Below, piece by piece: positions 61,517 to 64,000 of a stretch of DNA of 64,000 bases. The stretch is from Kutzneria sp. CA-103260 (lineage in GTDB: Bacteria; Actinomycetota; Actinomycetes; Mycobacteriales; Pseudonocardiaceae): contig NZ_CP073318.1 in NCBI RefSeq assembly GCF_018263855.1, forward strand, positions 1,116,001-1,180,000, written 5' to 3'. Positions within the stretch are counted from its first letter, which is position 1, and every line of letters starts with the position of its first letter. The position numbers and the translations under genes were made by a program. Below the pieces are notes generated by a model. It did no database searches, had not been told where the DNA came from, and saw only the letters and a list, made by a program, of their open reading frames with translations.

Positions 61517-61586
61517 CCGCCGACACACTCTTTGCCGTGGAGGCGGAATCATGACCGCCGACACACTCTCTGCCGTGGAGGCGGAA
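61511..61586 (+). repeat. 38-bp tandem duplication between bkdB and bkdC
   Basis: Two adjacent 38-bp copies (61511-61548 and 61549-61586) differ at a single base (CTTTGCC versus CTCTGCC). Each contains a TCATGACCG start context and GTGGAGGCGGAA, which is the ribosome binding site for the following start. The bkdC start context TCATGACCG follows as a partial third unit. Confidence 0.92.
61513..61554 (+). CDS. Mini-ORF 1 (13 residues), coupled to bkdB
   Basis: Encodes MTADTLFAVEAES. Its ATG overlaps the bkdB stop and its TGA overlaps the next mini-ORF start, both as ATGA. Probably acts as a translational relay rather than making a functional peptide, or is simply a by-product of the duplication. 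Confidence 0.45.
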   Translation: MTADTLFAVEAES

Positions 61587-61592
61587 TCATGA
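61551..61592 (+). CDS. Mini-ORF 2 (13 residues), coupled to bkdC
   Basis: Encodes MTADTLSAVEAES, differing from mini-ORF 1 by Phe to Ser. Its TGA overlaps the bkdC ATG (ATGA), and the GGAGG inside it serves bkdC. Confidence 0.45.
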   Translation: MTADTLSAVEAES

Positions 61593-62803
61593 CCGTGGAA
61601 CAGTTGTTCCGGCTGCCCGACCTGGGGGAGGGGCTGACCGAGGCCGAGGTCCTGGGCTGGAAGGTGGCCGTCGGCGACACCGTGCACGTGGACCAGGTGG
61701 TGATCGAGGTGGAGACGGCCAAGGCGGCCGTCGAGGTGCCGGTGCCGTTCGAGGGCACCGTGCTGAAGCTGTTCGCCGAGGCCGGTTCCGTGGTGTCGGT
61801 GGGGGAGCCGCTGATCGCCGTCGGCGCGGCCGCTGCCTCCTCGTCGGAGGAGACCGGCGGCTCCGGCAACGTGCTGATCGGCTACGGCACCAAGGAGGAG
61901 CAGCCGCGGACCCGTCGCCGCCGGTCCAAGGCCACCGCGGCCACCGCTGCCGTGGCCGTCGCGGTCGCCGAGCCCGCCGTCACGCAGGCGCCGCGGGTGA
62001 TCTCCCCACTGGTCCGGAAACTGGCCCGGGACAACGGGATTGACCTCGCGGCGGTCAAGCCGACCGGCCCGGACTCGATCATCCTGCGCAAGGACGTCGA
62101 GGCCGCCGTGGCCAAGCCCGCGCCGGCCGTCGACGGCGAGCGGATCCCGCTGCGCGGCATGCGCCGGGCCATCGCCGAGAAGCTTTCCCGCAGCCGCAGC
62201 GAGATTCCTGACGCCACCACGTGGGTCGACGTCGACGCCACCGGTCTGATGGAGGCCCGCAAGGTCATCGGCGTCGGCGTGCTGGCTCTGATGGCCCGCA
62301 TCTGCGTGGCCGGGCTGGCCCGGTATCCCGAGCTCAATTCCACTGTGGACACCGAACGGCAGGAGATCGTCCGGCTCCGGAGCGTGAATCTGGGCTTCGC
62401 CGTGCAGTCCGATCGCGGGCTCGTCGTCCCCGTCGTTCGCGGCGCCGACCGGCTCACCACTTCTGCGCTGGCCGCCGAGCTCACCCGCCTCACCGAGCTC
62501 GCCCGAGCCGGCGGCCTCGGCCCCGAGGACATGACCGGCGGCACCTTCACCCTCAACAACTACGGTGTGTTCGGCGTCGACGGCTCCACCCCGATCATCA
62601 ACCATCCCGAGGCCGGTCTGCTCGGCGTCGGCCGCATCGTCGACAAGCCCTGGGCCGTCGACGGCCAGCTCGCCGTGCGCAAGGTGACCCAGCTGTCCTT
62701 CACCTTCGACCACCGGGTCTGCGACGGCGGCGTGGCCGGCGGCTTCCTCCGCTACGTCGCCGACTGCGTCGAACGCCCCCTGGTCCTGCTACAGGGCCTC
62801 TAA
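61589..62803 (+). CDS. bkdC: Branched-chain 2-oxoacid dehydrogenase E2 (lipoyl acyltransferase)
   Basis: A 404-residue E2. One lipoyl domain (residues 4-80) with the lipoylated Lys45 in EVETAKAAVEV, an Arg/Ala/Val-rich linker, a peripheral subunit-binding domain (ISPLVRKLARDNGIDLAAV), and a catalytic acyltransferase domain with the FDHRVCDGG active-site motif. It transfers the branched acyl group to CoA, giving isobutyryl-CoA and homologues. E3 is not in the window and is probably shared. ATG 61589 with GGAGG upstream. Confidence 0.92.
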   Translation: MTVEQLFRLPDLGEGLTEAEVLGWKVAVGDTVHVDQVVIEVETAKAAVEVPVPFEGTVLKLFAEAGSVVSVGEPLIAVGAAAASSSEETGGSGNVLIGYGTKEEQPRTRRRRSKATAATAAVAVAVAEPAVTQAPRVISPLVRKLARDNGIDLAAVKPTGPDSIILRKDVEAAVAKPAPAVDGERIPLRGMRRAIAEKLSRSRSEIPDATTWVDVDATGLMEARKVIGVGVLALMARICVAGLARYPELNSTVDTERQEIVRLRSVNLGFAVQSDRGLVVPVVRGADRLTTSALAAELTRLTELARAGGLGPEDMTGGTFTLNNYGVFGVDGSTPIINHPEAGLLGVGRIVDKPWAVDGQLAVRKVTQLSFTFDHRVCDGGVAGGFLRYVADCVERPLVLLQGL

Positions 62804-63303
62804 CCGGCGCTGTGCATGACCTCCAGCCCGGTCATGAGAATGCCCAGGATCAGTGCGATGACCGACAGGATCACCCCCACCGCCGCCGTCGGCTTGCCCT
62901 TGCGGTTCCCGACCAGGCCCACGATCCCCAGCACCAGCCCGCCCACCCCGAACGGGATCGGCAGGTAGTGCCGCCCGGGATCGAGATTGATCGGGAGCAG
63001 CCACACGACGCTCCCGACGAGGCCGAGGAGCAAGGACACCACCGCCAGGCCCGGCCCAGTCGCCGGGCCTGCGGGCCGTGGCGCGCCGGAGAATCCGGGA
63101 GCGGGGGCGGACCAGGGCTGCTGGACATAAGGCTGCGGCGGCATCGGGGCTTGCTGAGGGAACTGGCCGGGTTGGGCAACCGGGCCCTGCGGCGGAACCT
63201 GAGCCTGCGACGCTGCCGCGCCGGGGTCCTGCTGAGCTAAGTCGCCGGTGGGCGGTGTGCTCGGGCTCTGGCCGGTCGAGTCGGGCTGCGACTCCTGGGT
63301 CAT
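62800..63303 (-). CDS. DUF4190-like small membrane protein with Pro/Gln-rich N-terminus
   Basis: A 167-residue protein. Residues 1-80 are disordered and rich in Pro, Gln and Ala (QQAPMPPQPYVQQPW). Two hydrophobic helical hairpins follow (LAVVSLLLGLVGSVVWLLPI and AVGVILSVIALILGILMTGL) around a GVGGLVLGIVGLVGNRKGK motif. This is the layout of actinobacterial DUF4190-type proteins of unknown role. It is convergent with bkdC; the two stop codons overlap by four bases. Confidence 0.78.
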   Translation of the reverse strand: MTQESQPDSTGQSPSTPPTGDLAQQDPGAAASQAQVPPQGPVAQPGQFPQQAPMPPQPYVQQPWSAPAPGFSGAPRPAGPATGPGLAVVSLLLGLVGSVVWLLPINLDPGRHYLPIPFGVGGLVLGIVGLVGNRKGKPTAAVGVILSVIALILGILMTGLEVMHSAG

Positions 63304-63449
63304 TGGGACTCCCTCGCTGGCAGGACAGCTTCGGCGACAAACCTAGGCCAAATCACGCATCGAGACCGGGCCGACCGTCCTTTTGTCGCACACGCGCCAC
63401 GACGGACCGGGATGATGGTTTCGGCGGGTGAGCGAAGGGTCGGCTACTG

Positions 63450-64000
63450 TCATCCCGCTGTTCGCCGGTACCGGCCTGGTGGCGTGCCGTGGATGCGTTT
63501 GAATGCCGTGGCGAAGGCGAATTCCGACGAGTAGCCGACCTCGGCGGCGATGCTGTGTAGCGATGCGGTGGTGTCGCGCAGCAGGCGGGCCGCGGTGGTC
63601 ATGCGCCACCAGGTGACGTACGTCAGCGGCGGTTGCCCGACCAGGGCGGTGAACCGGCGGGCGAACGGCGCTCGGGACAGTCCGGCCTTGGCGGCGAGAC
63701 CGGCCACGGTCCACGGATACGTGGTGTCACGGTGAATCGCGTGCAGAGCGGCGGCGACCGGTGGGTCGTTCAGCGCCGCGGCCCAGCCGTCGGGGGCGTT
63801 GTCCGGCTGCTGCTGGATCCACGTGCGTAGGACGTACACCAGCAGGGTGTCCAGCAATCCGGGGATCACGGCGTCCGAGCCGAGGCCCGGCTCGGCCAAC
63901 TCGGCGCCGAGCAGCTCCACCGCGGTTCGCAGCCGCGGGTGCTGGCCGGCGTCGGCGGGCAGGTGGACGATCTCCGGCAGGCTCAGCAGCAACGGATGGG
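63450..64000 (-). CDS. AraC-family regulator (N-terminus beyond window)
   Basis: The visible 183 codons run off the right edge, so the start is missing. The C-terminal AraC HTH pair is clear: WTVAGLAAKAGLSRAPFARR, then LIGQ-like VGQPPLTYVTWWRMTTAARL, and IAAEVGYSSEFAFATAFKR. The preceding segment (LPADAGQHPRLRTAVELLGAE) is typical of the cupin_6-type AraC subgroup, whose N-terminal cupin would lie outside. The target is unknown; these regulators usually control an adjacent oxidoreductase gene. Confidence 0.88.
   Translation of the reverse strand, partial: HPLLLSLPEIVHLPADAGQHPRLRTAVELLGAELAEPGLGSDAVIPGLLDTLLVYVLRTWIQQQPDNAPDGWAAALNDPPVAAALHAIHRDTTYPWTVAGLAAKAGLSRAPFARRFTALVGQPPLTYVTWWRMTTAARLLRDTTASLHSIAAEVGYSSEFAFATAFKRIHGTPPGRYRRTAG

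Overview
The window is high-GC DNA with GTG/TTG starts, strong GGAGG-type ribosome binding sites and long hairpin terminators that lack U-tracts. The gene content (IniBAC-type dynamins, DUF222/HNH '13E12' proteins, an AfsR/SARP regulator, an IcmF-type mutase, DUF574 and TIGR00027-type methyltransferases, many secreted hydrolases) points to a filamentous actinobacterium, most likely Pseudonocardiaceae. The genus cannot be fixed from sequence alone. No rRNA, tRNA, CRISPR array, replication origin or classical IS transposase was seen.

Layout. 1-6 kb: the edge-truncated C-terminal side of a class II lanthipeptide synthetase, a small secreted protein, a DUF222/HNH nuclease gene enclosed by two mirror-image ~127-bp hairpin elements, and a secreted V8-like protease. 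6-14 kb: a decayed coding remnant, a PHO-box-like promoter in front of a Pit phosphate transporter operon, a secreted GH76 enzyme with a LacI-type operator, phosphatase/GNAT/esterase genes, a SUOX-like protein with a TauE/SafE exporter, and a secreted multidomain protein. 15-20 kb: HAD phosphatase, several actinobacterial proteins of unknown function, a zinc-ribbon/phosphotransferase pair, an enoyl-CoA hydratase, and two membrane proteins. 20-32 kb: a coherent stress/membrane island made of an HTH-NACHT-membrane protein, a membrane-anchored Hsp70-like ATPase, an IniB-like repeat protein and two dynamin-like GTPases (iniBAC type), then a secreted protein and a LuxR-type regulator. 32-43 kb: ArsR regulator, GGDEF protein, LapA-domain protein, an AfsR-type regulator facing a glycosyltransferase-like gene, an NB-ARC/TPR STAND protein with an amyloid-like N-terminal motif, and a secreted PI-PLC-like protein. 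44-55 kb: icmF with a coupled leader ORF, SDR, MpaB-family oxygenase, DUF574 methyltransferase, Tat-exported GH105, metallo-beta-lactamase-fold hydrolase, a second DUF222/HNH gene, and a repeat-bearing C-rich spacer. 55-64 kb: a methyltransferase divergent from a MarR/membrane protein pair with two operator-like palindromes, a sedolisin (S53) protease, a branched-chain keto acid dehydrogenase operon (bkdABC) divergent from an Lrp-type regulator, a small membrane protein, and an AraC regulator cut by the right edge.

How the genes work together. bkdABC makes isobutyryl-CoA and related branched acyl-CoAs from amino acid keto acids, and IcmF isomerises isobutyryl- to butyryl-CoA, so the two loci together would feed branched and straight acyl-CoA pools. 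The secreted hydrolases (GH76, GH105, V8-like, sedolisin, PI-PLC) fit a soil saprophyte. The Hsp70-IniBAC operon pair with a neighbouring NACHT NTPase is the best candidate for an under-described functional system. The mirrored hairpin/HNH cassette is the best candidate for an undescribed mobile element. A relay of two tandemly duplicated 13-codon mini-ORFs between bkdB and bkdC is the most unusual small-scale structure.
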